Positions 44,100 through 56,893 of a stretch of 64,000 nt of DNA are shown piece after piece. Origin of the DNA: Pholiota molesta (Eukaryota > Basidiomycota > Agaricomycetes > Agaricales > Strophariaceae); contig JACGCK010000196.1 in NCBI GenBank assembly GCA_014925825.1, positions 19,421 to 83,420 on the forward strand, in the 5' to 3' direction. Below the pieces are notes generated by a model. It searched no databases. It was not told the DNA's origin and saw only the letters and a list, made by a program, of their open reading frames with translations. The first letter of the stretch is position 1. Every line of letters begins with the position of its first letter. The translations under genes were made by a program, and so were the position numbers.

Positions 44100-47000
44100 A
44101 CATGTTTAGCTTAACGTCGTCGATAGAAATATTGCGCGGGATACTACTACTTAGAGTATACGACGATCTTTCTTGATACTGACTAGTCGCCGCTCTCATA
44201 CCAGTGGGCGGAAGCCGATGGGAGTCCAGCAAACAGATTCAGACAGCATAACATCTGGCCTTCGCGTGTTGGGTTGTGGACAAATCGATCATCATTCACC
44301 TGCGCCCACATACGTACTAGATCCCGACCACGCTAATCGCACGGATCGCACAGAACAACGCCCACCCTCGACCCCTGGCATCACCACAATCGGCAATAGC
44401 GATAGCGGCGGCGGTACGAACTTCCCATACACCCCTCGCACTCGCGCCCACACCCACACCCAGGTCCTTCTCTAACGCTCCACGCACACCAAATCCCGCA
44501 CCGACCCTCGCACGGCCTCGCCCTCGCCCTCGTGCTCGTAGGCATGCGCAAAAGCGAAAGAGGATACCGGCGCGCCGCGCGCGTACAGGCGAAGACACTA
44601 CACTCCGCCCATGCCCTTGTCCTGTGGGAGCCCCAGGCACAGTAAGGCGCGCGGAGGTCGCCGAGAGACGCGAGCGCAACAACGCCAGGCTGCTCCGCCC
44701 CCACGGCCAGCCACACCCTACGGCTACGTACTTGCGTGTCCACATCAACGACACGGAATTCGGCGCTGGCTGCGAGCGCGTTGGCGTCGCCCGCATCGCG
44801 GGGTCGTTGGCTAGATCTCCAGCAGCGGAAACAGACGCCGACGATACGCGAAAAATTCCCAGCAGGAGCGGGGAGAGCATCGTCCCCCACCAGCGCAGGC
44901 GTCTGAATCCGCGGCGTCCTTTGCACAGGGAGAGGCGGGTGCTACATGAGCGGCGGAAGTACAGGACCAGGCGTCGCCGCCGTATTAAGGCCGATAGGAC
45001 GCGCATGCAACGACGGCGTCGGCAGCAGCGCAGCCGCGTATTCCTCGCCTCCTCGAGCCCCCCGCCTCTCTCGATACGTACGCTCGTCCCGGCATGATCA
45101 GCGGTGCGGCGATATCCAGCTCACCGCGCTCTCATACCCCTTTTTGTACTCGTCCGACCACTGATTGCACGTCCCCGCTTCCCTCTCCTCGTTCATGCGA
45201 AGCGCGGAAGCGCGGAAGCTTGGGTGCGGCGCATGCTTCAGTTAGTCGCTCCTCTTCGCAAAAATCGCTTGGCACTGCAGAAAGACGAAGGCCCATTAGC
45301 GTAGGACCCGCGTGAACGCGAAATAGAATCCCAGGTTTAAAATTCAACGCAGTAAACAGGTCCCGGTATGGATTCGCAGGCGGGGCGGTGGCGACACAGA
45401 CAGGTCGGGCATGGGGCGCCTATGCGATCGATGTAGGACATCCATGGTGTACTATCGCGGCTAGAGGACGGAAGTTGGGACTCAGGAACGTAGCAAGCGG
45501 GTCGCGACGCAGAGTTACAGGGGGCGGCACAGGCGAGCGCCTGCAGCGTGGGACTTGGCGCGCAGTCGATGTAGCTCGATGAGCCATTGCGGTGAGGGCA
45601 TGAAGGGAGAGTTAGAGGAGCTTGCTGGCTACAGAAGCGCGATGAGGATGGGAGGACGATGTTGTCGTTCGTCCCACCGTGTTATTTGGCATTGTTTTAT
45701 TTCGTGATGGCCGCTGATGCCGACAACAACAGTGTAGTGTTGGCATTGAACCTGTTCGTTCTCTCGTTCTGTACTCCCCAACCGTCAGCGTAGCTAGCAG
45801 CTCCTTCTACTCGCCCTTCGCGCCCGCGTTCGAATGGATCTCTGAACTCTCAGGCGGTTTGGCGTTCATTCGCGACGACACCCCATGCTTACTATACTAT
45901 TGCCCACCATCGATTGCTCAGCGCGCCCCCGCTCCAGCCCGACCCGTGGCAGGTGTTGCGTTCGCCTGTGCTGCAGCCGCCTCCGAATCTGTACCAGGGC
46001 CCGCCTATTGTATTCAACACCGATCCCATAACACCGTTTCTGGTTACTACAAGTTGATGTTTCGTCTGTTCGCAGTTCAGTGAGAAAGTCTAGCCTTCAC
46101 CGAGAGAGTAGAAGTCTTCTGCAATATAGCCTCTGGGCTGGAGAGGGCAGTGGGCTTTTTGTGGCAAACCGCGGGAGCCGTGCAGATTGCCAAAGCACGA
46201 GTGTGGGACGGGGACGACGGCCGCAAATCTGGGATTCTGGTTATGCGAATTGGACGTCCCAGCTCGCGCTGCTGCAGGTCCAAGCGCTACTTCCCGCACC
46301 TGCTGAAACGATTTACAATCGACGGTCAGAGCTTCCTCCGTCTTTGCTAAATGGAGCCCTGTTACCCGCCCACACTCCTCCTGCCCCATAGAACTTTCCC
46401 CTGTAACGCCCGCCTCCGTCGTAACAACAAACATCCTTTCGAGTTCCGAATCCTCTACCCTCTCTTCTGATGGCTATTTCGACCTGACGATGTTCTTCAT
46501 CGCAAGCCGGACTCGGGCTTGGGTACACCCTGTCCATCCGTATCCTTTCGCCTGAGGAAGATGCAATATCGGGCGCATCGTAGCTCGTCGATGGATGCTT
46601 TCTCTAGTGATGCCTCGATTGGTGCCGGCACTCTTTTCTCCGCAGGCTCAACAGGCCCTAGCTCGTCCTTCTCTTCTTCGCTCCTCCTATTTTCCTCATT
46701 CGCTTGGCTTTGGTCAGCCTTATTTCGCCACTGGATCGCCGCGGCCTTGTTGGCTGGGCTGCTGCTTACTGTAGTACCTTCCAATCTTTTCGTCGGCAAT
46801 GGATTTTGGTTTCAGATATCTTACTGTTTCTACCGCACCGCTTCAAGAGATTTCTATTGCGCCGTGTTGGCAATGTTGGCAGAACATGTTGGACTTGTGG
46901 CCACACTTCGTGTACATACAACTCGTCGAGAATTTTGGGTTTACCACTCGCTCGAGTGATCAATACTTTGACAATTTACATATTGCAGTCTTTCGTCGCC

Positions 47001-47149
47001 AGTGCATCGTCGACTTTTTTAGCAAAGGGCAAGAGAATTATCACGGTTAAAGAGCAAGAGGCGGAAAGTCTGCTTTGGTTTCACAAGATCCAAGTCCGCC
47101 GAAGATAACGATTGCGCGGATTCCGTCTAACGTTTGTAGAGTAGAATAA
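44100..47149 (+). pseudogene. Module B (third copy), upstream of FBX-7
   Basis: GC-rich leader 44280-45100, then the proline/serine-rich and hydrophobic remnants at 45860-46960. The frame 46519-46959 contains a leucine-rich hydrophobic run (WIAAALLAGLLLTVV), but the matching stretch in other copies is out of frame, so I do not call it a gene. The exon-intron junction seen in copies one and two is not evident. Confidence 0.4.
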
Positions 47150-47329
47150 ATCATCGAATCAATTAATGTGATTTGCCATGCCGAGGGAATCATTGATCAA
47201 GATTAATCAAGTCTTATCAGAATCCAGATGCTAATCAAAGATGTATTTACGCGAGCACACACGCTATCATGATCATGCACGACAGAAGGCATTCGCAGTC
47301 AAGTCAGGATCAACACTCTGACTTCGACC
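47150..47329 (+). promoter_or_regulatory. Shortened upstream block of FBX-7
   Basis: Keeps CTTATCAGA...CAGATGCTAATC (about 47215-47240), but the stretch with CAACCAGCCCTAA and the TATA-like run is deleted, so CAGTCAAGTCAGGATCAAC joins directly to the ATG-proximal leader. Confidence 0.5.
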
Positions 47330-49097
47330 ATGAATCCTGATTCACTTACTACCTTGCCTCACATTTTACCCCCAGAACTCTTCCCGGTCATAGCGTCTTT
47401 TGTCCCTTTACGAGCCGCTCCAAGTACGCTGCGTGCTTTGGCACTTACAAATCGCCAATCATACCATATCTGTCGCAGCCTCGTGTATTCGCGTCTCATC
47501 CTTCGAAACGAAGACCATGCAATTGCTGTCATCCAAAGGATATTAGACGAGCCACAGCTTGGCTTAGCTGTCACGGAGCTGTACATCATGTCTAAGCTAT
47601 CGGTCGAAACTCGGAAAGGGAAGAAGCCGTTCGACGTCGTGGCTGGACTGCAGATGCTGGTCACAAAGGGCTTGCTGCCTCGCCTAATTGCATTGGGCCT
47701 CTATTTGTTGAAAGAGTGGATATATGACAACTCGAAAGGCGGGAAGACAATCTTGCATGGCCGTTTACTTGCCGACTTTTGGATTAATCTTCGCAACGAG
47801 TGTCCTCGCTTGCGAACCTTGATATTGCGCAATGTCGGGCACAGTGGCGAGGAACCCTGGCTAACGGGGCCTGTGATCGACGAGATCAACTCCCTGTCGG
47901 TGAGTAATCGCGTTGCTCATACACATAAAACATGATTTATCCGGCATTCCAGGATCTTTCGGTCTTACGCCTGGAATGGAATACTCGGGGCCCCGGAGGA
48001 GAGGATGCTTTGAAGATTTTGAAAAACCTTCCCCGCCTCGCATCGTCATTGCATACATTGAGTCTGAGAGGTCCTCCTCAGTTCCTAGACGCCACAATCA
48101 TTTTATCCCTTGATTTCCCCCATTTGAAATCGCTTCGCTTGTTCGCTTTTAGATCTCTTTCAGACACTGAAATGGTACAAGGGTTCTTGAAGCGACATCC
48201 GCACCTCGAAAGTTTATCACTCGAAAAGTGCTGGGATATTTGGTTCTCCGATTCAGATAACGTCGAAGTTGGATGTTTACCGAGTTTGAAGCATCTAAAG
48301 GTACTACTTATGTTTTGTATCGTTCAGAAGGCATGATTTCACTCAATGTGTATTCATTCTAGGCTATCTTTGAAGACATTCGCTCATTGGCCCCCATTCT
48401 TCCACAGCTCGTTAGTCTGGGAATTATGGAAAGCTATAACGGACAAGTTCCTTATCTCCTCCGGGCTGTGCTGCCGAATGGGCTTCCCCAACTGAGATCA
48501 TTGGAAATTGAACAGATGGTTGCGGGTCGGGCAGAACTCAGACTTGAAGGAGCTCAATGGTATGAGACCTTGGATGGCCAGTTCCGTACGGAAACAAAGG
48601 GACGAAACTTTACGGGCGGATACATGCATTCGATTGTTAGAGGGGCGCCGAACTTGGAGGAGTTGGGACTTCACGGAATAAATTTGAATGGGGCGTCATT
48701 GGTATGTGTGCGACTACTCAGTCGGCGCGACCGCTCCTAATATTCCCTACCTCAGAAAGCTCTGGGGCGTGACTTGTCTCAACTCGCGAAGTTGGAAAGG
48801 TTCTATTATCGCGGATATTCGCCCAATCCGAAGTACGGTAATCCCCCATATCCGAGGGCCTACAAGAGAGGGCTCGCGGATTTCCAGGCCAGCGCAGCGG
48901 CACTCGCTCAAGCATGTCCGCGCCTTGAATCCGTGACGAGTATTGACAGCTTACAAACACTCCCATACGTCTCAGGCGCCATAACCAGAAATTCCGTTGG
49001 AGAAGTGATAGCGGTCAGGCTGGTTGATGGCGTTGGAATGTTGATTTCGGCGGACGAGAATGACCCGTTTCCTTGTAACGCTTTAGTTTTAACGTGA
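47330..49097 (+). CDS. FBX-7: F-box-like LRR protein, 532 aa (exons 47330-47899, 47953-48300, 48363-48701, 48756-49097)
   Basis: The longest copy: extra residues before the F-box (TLPHILPPELFPVIASFV), in the linker (NSKGGKTIL), in exon 2 (GPPQFLDA, SDSDNVEVG) and at the C-terminus (NALVLT). Exon 3 is four codons short in the basic TETKGRNFTGG region. All introns are GT-AG and all exons are open. Its upstream block lacks the main conserved motif, so expression may differ from that of its sisters (inference). Confidence 0.87.
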
Positions 49098-51017
49098 TTG
49101 TCATAAACAAGTATCGTTAGCGGATACTACAAGATTATCTTTCTTGATACTTTCTCTGGTAGCCATTCTCATAGAAGTGGACGGCATCTTGCACCAGTGT
49201 CCTCCGCCTCTGCGCTATCGTATCCCTTCTCACATTCCTCCCACATCCCCGCGTCGTGACCCTCGTCCATCCCCATCCCCACCAGCGCTGTGCTGAAGTT
49301 CGGCCGCGCATAGTCCTGGGCCATACACTTAATCTGCGGCGCACTCCAGCTTGTCCCGCCGTGGGCTGGGTCGGCGGAGATGGAGGAGAAAAGCAAGGAG
49401 CAAGGAGAGTCTGAGGCGATTGACGCTCCGGGCCGATTCCGGAGCCTCCGATGTAATCAAAGCCAAACTTCACAGCTTTAATTGCGAAGGCTTGCGACAA
49501 ACCTTCGAACATGCCCTAGCAGACGACAATGACACTCTTCCACCCTCACCACACCAGCATAGCCGCCAGCGCAGAACACTCTGAGTCTTCAGGTCGGCCG
49601 CCCTCCAGCCACAATGGTATGCCGTGCACACCCTAAATCGATCACCCCAGCAGGCATAGCGCCGGTCCTGCGCGCGTCGTGTCGCTGCTTGCGAAGGTCA
49701 GCCAGCTGCATGCAACGTTGAGGATGATCGATGAGATCCTGAGGATCAGTTGTACCTGTACATGCGGCAGCCACAGTTCCATAATTCTGGATACGCGCAT
49801 TCGATGCCTCAGTTTGTGCTACCCCAGGGCCAGGCCACGCCATGCCACGCTTCCCGGGCTTGTTGCACCCATCTACGAACGTCAGGTAGTGTTACCTCGT
49901 TCGCTGCACTATGGCCCCCTGTTGGCCACCCACACGGCCCCTCCTGAGCCCCAGGCCGCCGCTGCAACTCCCAGCCCCTACCTACGAGCAACTTATCTCC
50001 CCGTAGCTCCGTATCTCCTCCTTTCCCACAACACAAACCCCTCCCATTTCTCTCCCTTCCCATATCCTCCATATCCGCCGACCCAAACTGAGACTACGGC
50101 CCAACTACGGCCTTTGTACGGCTTCGACCTCGCCCACATGGACCCACTCACATCCATCACTGCGGTGGTGGCGTTTGGCTGCCACTCCCTCCGCTTCCAG
50201 AAGCAGTGCCGTCAGTGGGGGCCCGAATCTACGTGTACGCCGATGGCGCGTCGGACGTCTCTTGTTCCTCCTACGGCGTTATTCCTCGTGTAGTTATGTC
50301 AAGAGTGTGGCGTGGCAAAAACATGAAGGCTTATTCCAGCGCTGCCGACTCCGGAACGACGATGGCGTTCTCAGTCCACGTTGGCTTGCTCGCCTTCCCA
50401 ACGTCCTTCGTCCATGTCGGCTTCAGGCTCGGGCACACACGCTCACGATCCGCATCTTCGCCGGCGCCTGATGAAGACGCGCTACCGGACGCCTCGTGCA
50501 CGGAGGTTGTCGCCCGTTCTATGGCGCTCTCTGTGTCGTGGATTCGTCGCTTCTGCTGCCACCCCGTCGAATCTGTACCGGGACCTTGCCAGGGCCCGCC
50601 TGCTGCATTCAGCGTCGTCGGTAGAACACCGTTTCTGGTGCCCGCAAGCCCTAGTGACGATGCGCCGTCATCGTCTGCTCGAGCTCACTATGGCAGGACG
50701 AAGATGACTCACCTTCGCTGGGAGAGAAGAAGTTTGGAGGGAGAATAATCGTCGGGATGGATAGGATGGTGGGGTCGCTGACATGGAGCCGCGAGAGCCG
50801 TGCGGATCGTCAGAGAGGAAGCGCCTGGGATGAGCACTGGCTCAGCGCAAATCCAACACGCGAGTATCAAATGTTAGGCTCTCTAGATTAATATCCTGAA
50901 CTCTCATACCATTGAGTCCATTCGAATGAGAACGGTGCCCTGATTTAGTATCAATGAAGATCATCATCTAAGTATCCGCTACCATTATTTATGTCGAGGA
51001 CATAAAAGTAAACCGAT
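49098..51017. other. Tail-to-tail spacer between FBX-7 and FBX-8 with module B remnants
   Basis: Plus-strand remnants of the proline-rich part (49750-50110; PTQTETTAQLRPLYGF) and of the ALFLV/VIPRV region (50170-50320). Open frames overlap in all phases and lack stable similarity. No gene called. Confidence 0.4.
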
Positions 51018-52740
51018 TCAATTATTACAAGGAAAGGGATCATTCTCGTCCGCCGGAATGAGTAATCCAATGCCGTCAACCGACCTGACTGCTTTTACAT
51101 CTCCTACAGAGCTTCTCTTTATCACGCCTGAGACGTACGGGAGGTCTCTTCCACTGATACTTGTGACAGATTCGAGGCGGGGACACACTCGAGCCAGAGC
51201 CTTAGCGCTAGCCAGGAAATCAGCGAGCAATCTTTTGTGGGTCCTCGGATGTGGTGCAGTTCCGTACTTCGGATCGGGCGAGAATCCGCGATAGTAGAAT
51301 CGTTCCAGCTTCACAAGGTGACACAAGGTAAGCGACAGAATTCTCTACAGAGAAAATTAGGAACGATGCAGACGAATGAGTGGTCGCGCACTTACTAATG
51401 ACGCCGATGACAAGGCCATGCCATGGAGTCCCAGCTCCTCCAAATTTGGAGCCCCTCTGACAATTGAATGCATATATCCGTTCATGAAGTCACCTTCCAC
51501 TTTCTTACGGTTTTCCTCCGTCCGGAACTCGCCATCCAAGGTCTCGTACCATAGAACCCCTTCCAGTGTGTGGTCCTGCCAACCTCTAACATCCTGTTCA
51601 ATTTCAAGAGATTTCAGTTGGGGAGACCATTCGGTAACACAGCGCGGAGCAGATAAGGAACTTGGCCGTTATAGCTCGTGGTAAATCCCAGACTGACGAG
51701 CTGTGGAAGAATGGCGACCAATAGGCGAATATCTTCAAATCTAGCCTAGAGTAAATATAGACCAATTGGGCTCAAGCTTCTGAACGATATCAAAAAACGA
51801 ACCTTTAAATGCTTCAAATTCGGTAAAAATCCAACTCCTATATCATCTGGGAACCAGGTATGCATTGAATCTTCGAGTGATAGACTTTCGAGTTGCGGGT
51901 GCCGTTTAAAGAACCCTTGTACCTTTTCAGTGTCGTTCGCAGATAAGAAATTTTGCAAGCGCAGCAATTTCAAGTGAGGGAAATCAAGGGATAGAAGGAC
52001 TGTTGCCTCTCGGAATCCGCTTCGCAGACTTAGAGTATGCAATGACGATGCGAGAAGTGGAAGGTTATTCAAAATCATCAAATCTTCTTTCTCTTCCAAT
52101 TCTTCACCCCTCCATTCCAAGCGCAAGACTGAAAGTTCCTGTAAGTTTTTATAAATTTTGTTTTTCGCCCAAGAGCAATATGGCTACTCGCCGGTAGAGA
52201 GCTGATCTCGTCGACCACAGGCCCCGTTATCCAGGGATCCATGAAACTCTGACCCACGTTTCGCAATATCAAGGTTCGCAGGCGAGGACACTCGTTGCGA
52301 AGATTAATCCAAAAGTCGGAAAGTAAACGCCCACGCAAGATTATTTCGAAATCTTTATCGTATGTCCAATCTTTCAATAAATAGAGTCCCAAAGCAACGA
52401 GACGAGGTATCAAGCCTTTCGTGACGAGCATTTGCAGGCCGGCGACAACGTCGAATGGCTTCTTCCCTTTCAGAGTTGCGACTGATAGCTCAGACATGAT
52501 GTACAGCTCCGTGACGGACAAGCCTAGCTGTGGCTCGTCGATAATTCTTTGGATGACACCAATCACATGGTCTTCATTTCGAAGGATGAGCCGCGAGTAG
52601 AGAATGGGGCGACAGATGTTGTAGAAGCGATGGTTGCCAAGTGCTAAAGCACGCAGCGTACCTGGAGCGGATCGTAAAGGAACAAAAGCTGCTATAACGG
52701 GGAGGAGTTCTTGGGGTAAGGTAGTAAGTGCCGGATTCAT
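51018..52740 (-). pseudogene. FBX-8: F-box-like LRR gene with a 1-bp frameshift (exons 52192-52740, 51803-52138, 51396-51745, 51018-51344)
   Basis: Exons 1, 2 and 4 are open and close to FBX-3. Exon 3 is 350 nt instead of 351: near 51615-51624 the codons for GLPKLKSL read GLPN followed by TGA because one base is missing. Intron 1 has a GCGAGT donor, as in FBX-3. A sequencing or assembly error could produce the same picture, since all other exons are well preserved. On the minus strand it is preceded by a module B copy and SSP-2, mirroring SSP-1 and FBX-3. Confidence 0.8.
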
Positions 52741-52990
52741 GGTTGAAGTCGAGTATTGAAAATGTGTTGAATTTTGTAGATATCAACATTACATGAACTG
52801 AATTAGGGCTGGTTGATGAACATTTTCCATGATATCTAATCCTGGATCAAATAAACTGCCCGTTCCATTGAACGTGTATGACAGTGTGTAGGAACATCAT
52901 CAGATCAGCATCTAGCATGACTTGATTCCTTCAGCACGACAAATCAAATCAATTGCATTGATTAGATCATTCGTTCTACCCTACAAGCAA
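52741..52990 (-). promoter_or_regulatory. Upstream block of FBX-8
   Basis: TTAGGGCTGGTTG at 52803-52815 (inverse of CAACCAGCCCTAA), then AGATCAGCATCTAGCATGA near 52905-52922, related to the family's TATCAGATGCTGATCT. Confidence 0.5.
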
Positions 52991-54892
52991 CGGTAGTAAT
53001 ACTAGACGAGATACCAGACAATCCAAGATCCAATGCTACAAACGTAGTAAGACTGACCAGAGCAAAGCGAGTACGGAAAACACGAGGAGCAATGATGGAG
53101 CGTAAGCGAGTGCCGGTACGTCACTAGAGATTGCCGTCCCAGAGAGGCATCCATCGATGAGCTACAGCCTGACCCACGCCTCCATGTAGCACCCGATGAA
53201 GTAGATGTGGCCAATGTAGAGATCGCCACAGAACATGCGACAATCTCCGTAGACCAGGCGTCCGATATTGCGTCTTTGTCAGTCGACGGCGCAGATGCGT
53301 ATCGAGAGTGTGCGTCCGAACCAGAGCCCGACCTGCTGCGAAGAGCGCTGTGAATGCGAACAAGCCGATGTGGACTGGGAACACGATCGCCGGTCCGAAA
53401 CTGCAGTGCACGCATACTTAACAAACCTTCATGTTGCTGCCACGTCACGTTCTCGACAAGTAGGGCTTCATGTTGTGGGCGGGGGCTGCTAAAGAAGTCA
53501 AATCAGTTCAGGGTTCCAAAAGCGGCTGGAACGAGTGGAAAACCACACGGATATGAGTGCGAAAGAAGTGTAGCGACACATATCGTCCTCCTTCCATGTA
53601 TGAGGAACAACGCTGCAGGAGGAACGACAGACGTTCGAGCGACGCTGCTGTACGCATACTTTCAGACGCCCACCGACGGCGCTGCTTCTGGAAGCAGAGG
53701 GAGGGGCAGTCTAACGCCATCCAACACGGATGTAGTTATGGGCGTGAGGGGTTCCATGTGGGCGTAATCGGGGCTGCGCTCTCAGTTTCGGTTGGCGGGG
53801 GTGGGGAGAACTTAGAAGGACTACGGAGCTTTGGGGAAATCGGGCACTCGTGGCTGGGGCTTAGGAGCGGGCACAGCCTTGGGCTGAGAAGAGGACGTGG
53901 GAGTAGGTAGCAGGGCGCTGTTGGGAAATGATGGAGGCAGCTTTGGCCGGCGGTTGTAGATGGGTGGAGCAGGAGCAGGAAGCGCCGCCTGGTATTGGGG
54001 TACCACGAAATGAACTGGGGGCGTTGATTACGCGTAAAAACATACGATATAGGATGCTCGATGGATATCGTCGATAACTCCCCTGTGAATTCGCGAAGTT
54101 CAGCAGCCACTTCGTCATCCTTCCCGTTAAGCATAACCTCTTCGATGCCCTCGGTGTTACCATGCAGAAGGAGACCACCGTGACGCTGTCAAAGGCTGTA
54201 TCGCGCTCTCCTCCTGCCTTGCCCGATCCTCGTCATCACTGATCATGTCGCGCTCGGTCCTGCTCAGTTGGAGCTTGCAGTTCGTTTTGGGGGCATTCGA
54301 GATTTCTGGAGATAAAAAATCAGCTCAAGGCATAAAATGCGCATGGATGTGCGCGACAGAAGTAGAGAGGACTTACTATTCCGCTCCCAAGAGCTATCTG
54401 CACAAGCGATGGCCGGCGCGTCATCGATGTACCGTGTTCGCTCAGGCGCCCGGCAGTGGGGCTTCTGCTGGAGACGGGCAGCCAAACCTCATCAAGCTCT
54501 CGTCGAAAGGTACATGATGGACGTGTCGAAGGGGAGAGGCGTTGAGAGTCCATTTAGGCGTGTGAACTAGACAGGAACGTCAGGGAAACGTCGCCCGCAT
54601 TTCATTATGCAGCTCTGCCGGCGGCGCGTTGCCGCACTTCGCTCCCATCGCGAGGAGGGGACGTATTCTAGATGACCGTACTTGCTCGTATTCGATGTGA
54701 CGAGGATTTTCTGACAACGAAGCTTCAACTTAATCAATTTTTGATACTGAATTTCTCCAAGGAGTCATGGTTTCATCGCTGTTCGTGATAATTGTGTGGG
54801 ACAGCAGCCTATGTAATAGATATACTATTGACAAATAAACCGCGGTCGAGACGCTGTGTTCGAGACAGCTAATAATCGAGTCAACAGAGCGT
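52991..54892 (-). pseudogene. Module B (minus-strand copy), upstream of FBX-8
   Basis: Inverse orientation, matching its F-box gene. The exon end (YIDDAPAIACADSSWERN, about 54380-54440) is followed by a GTAAGT donor and a CCAG acceptor at about 54310, then NLECPQNELQAP; farther on come NGKDDEVAAELREFTGEL (about 54075-54135), a proline-rich stretch (53820-54000) and the VAHRWMPLWDG tail (about 53130-53170). It is the best preserved copy overall, but still broken between parts. Confidence 0.5.
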
Positions 54893-55829
54893 TCACGGTC
54901 TGATTAATCGAGGCCCCTGCTTAGGCCGGGCATGCTTGATCATGAGTGCGGCTGCTTTTTGCATTCCATTGTGACGTTTGACTGGGATGTGTTTGCACTG
55001 TGAACATCAGTCAACTTCAACTACGATGTGACATTCCAAAATTCATGTACTTACATCTCCAATATTAAATTCCTGATCAATGTTTTTTGCAGTCTCCTTG
55101 ATGGCGACTGCGTGCTTTCTTATATGAGTCTTGACCGAAACGCTGAATTGAGATTTTGGTTTCAAAGGGTTACGATGAATGGCCCCCACTACTTTTCCCT
55201 TCTAAAATTCAAGTTAGTTGTCTGAGTGCCTATCTCTTTGCTTCTATTAGGCGAAAAGCCTACGCTCAAATTACGCTCTGCGCTCAGCATCGCGAGGTTC
55301 TCTTTTGCGTTCAGATGAGTCTTGAGTGCTTTTTTGCATTTGTCATCTATTGGTCCATTTAAGTGTTGTGCGACTGTCTGAGCTTCGAAAAGGTGGTCTA
55401 ATGAAATGTTTTCAGCGTGTAAATAAGATATCCAAAATACTTTATGCCATACCTGCTTCATCCTCCTTATCAAAATGTATTTTTCTCTCTTTTGCATCTT
55501 TCATGGCAATTTTTCGGTAATTGTGCGATTTAAGGTCCCCTGCCTTGACATACTTTGGCTTTTTAGGACGTTTACCTGTTATAATAATATTAACATGTGG
55601 AGGACTGCGAAAACAGGAAAGATAAACCCTTGGCAGGTGTGGGACTAGTAACATAATCAGGATTCTGCTTCTTTACTCGCGTCGAACGGCGGGGAGGAGG
55701 TTGTGCTGGGAGAGGTTCTCTTCTTGTCAGTTCCAAGGTGCCTTTGTCTGGGCCCACAGAAAGGATAGGCTGCGCAACAGCATGTAAAAGGAGATGAATA
55801 GCGATGAAGAAGGTATACGTCCAGCGCAT
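54893..55829 (-). CDS. SSP-2: small secreted protein, paralog of SSP-1
   Basis: Signal peptide MRWTYTFFIAIHLLLHAVA, then LSVGPDKGTLELTRREPLP, nearly the same as SSP-1. A Lys-rich exon follows (KRPKKPKYVKAGDLKSHN), then LNGPIDDKCKKALKTHLN, an exon with KTHIRKHAVAIKETAKNI, and the last exon starting CKHIPVKRHNGMQKAA and ending LIRP. Five exons with GT-AG introns sit at the same positions as in SSP-1, and all are open. The two conserved cysteines are kept. Divergence between the two proteins is highest in the second exon and lowest in the signal peptide. Function unknown. Confidence 0.7.
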
Positions 55830-56689
55830 GTTGGGTAGTAGGGAGGCCGGCTCTAAGGACACATTCGACATAAGCACCCATTTTATACTATCTAGGACAA
55901 TTAATTAAAATATTCCAAGACCGTTAACACACAATATACGCCGTAGCACTCGGAGAACCTTAGAGAATCTCTAATACAATGAATCTACAGATACACATTA
56001 GCTGTGGTACACTCGGAGTGGGCTCAATTGCCACAATCTGCGACATAATTCATCTGTTTCAAGTGCGCCCACAGTGGGCTGCTCAATACTCCAAGGTTTC
56101 GTCATTCAATAGTAAGATGGTAGGACAACTAAGAGGACAACTAAAGAAACTTGGATTTTTCCGGATGACATATGTTCTACATTATGCATACAGACAGTAT
56201 ACACAATCTTTACATCTGCCGCGGCATTAAACATGTCTGTTGTGCTGTTCTCTGTACGAGGCCCAGTACCCTCGGTAGTAAATAAATCACAAGTCTAGTC
56301 GTATCGATACTTATTCACCATATTCAGTTCCATGGATGCGGCTTAAAGTATTTCGAAAGCATGAACAATGATAATAATCATTTATATCGAGATTCTTTTG
56401 AATGTAAATTCATATGCATATAGACATATATCGGTCGAAGTGATCTTACTCTGAATCCTAATTTTGGCAGCAAGTACCCATAGCATCATCAGTGAAATGT
56501 CCACATGTATCAGCGCCTGTGCACATCGTATCATTCCTCACAATCAAGACGCTAAGCAGGAAAGAGATTTCATTGTGATGGCCTGATCTTATGCCTGGAG
56601 CAGGCTTGTGTGCGTTCCATGATTAATGGCGGACTTGATCTCACTAGTAAACTCAATCATATGCATCGATGAAATATAATCAACGTCAT
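55830..56689. other. Upstream region of SSP-2, right arm of the inverted duplication
   Basis: Inverse copy of 27490-27900 down to about 56310 (GCGCCCACAGTGGGC near 56065, AACATGTCTGTTGTGCTG near 56229). From 56330 to 56690 I see nothing specific. Confidence 0.55.
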
Positions 56690-56893
56690 CAATTTGATGT
56701 GAGAGAATCAATTAATATTAATAAAGTGTTATCAGATGCTGATCTAACGATGTTTCTACACACACAGTGTCGTGTACGGCAAATGAAATGCAAGGTTGAT
56801 CAAGGATTAGAAGATGAATAAGCCCTAAGTCGTTCCATTTAAGGTATCTACAAAAATACACCCCAATATCTTTTCACCACTCCGACTTCAACC
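56690..56893 (+). promoter_or_regulatory. Upstream block of FBX-9
   Basis: TTATCAGATGCTGATCTAA near 56729-56747 and AGCCCTAA at 56821-56828; the CAACC half of the motif is lost. Confidence 0.45.

Noticed and set aside
46519..46959. 146-aa frame with a leucine-rich membrane-like segment
   Set aside because: The matching parts of other module B copies are out of frame and no consistent start or splice sites are seen; treated as decayed module B.
55028..55225. 65-aa plus-strand frame starting MTFQNSCTY
   Set aside because: It is antisense to the fourth exon of SSP-2; the similar frame at 28604-28801 is likewise antisense to SSP-1.
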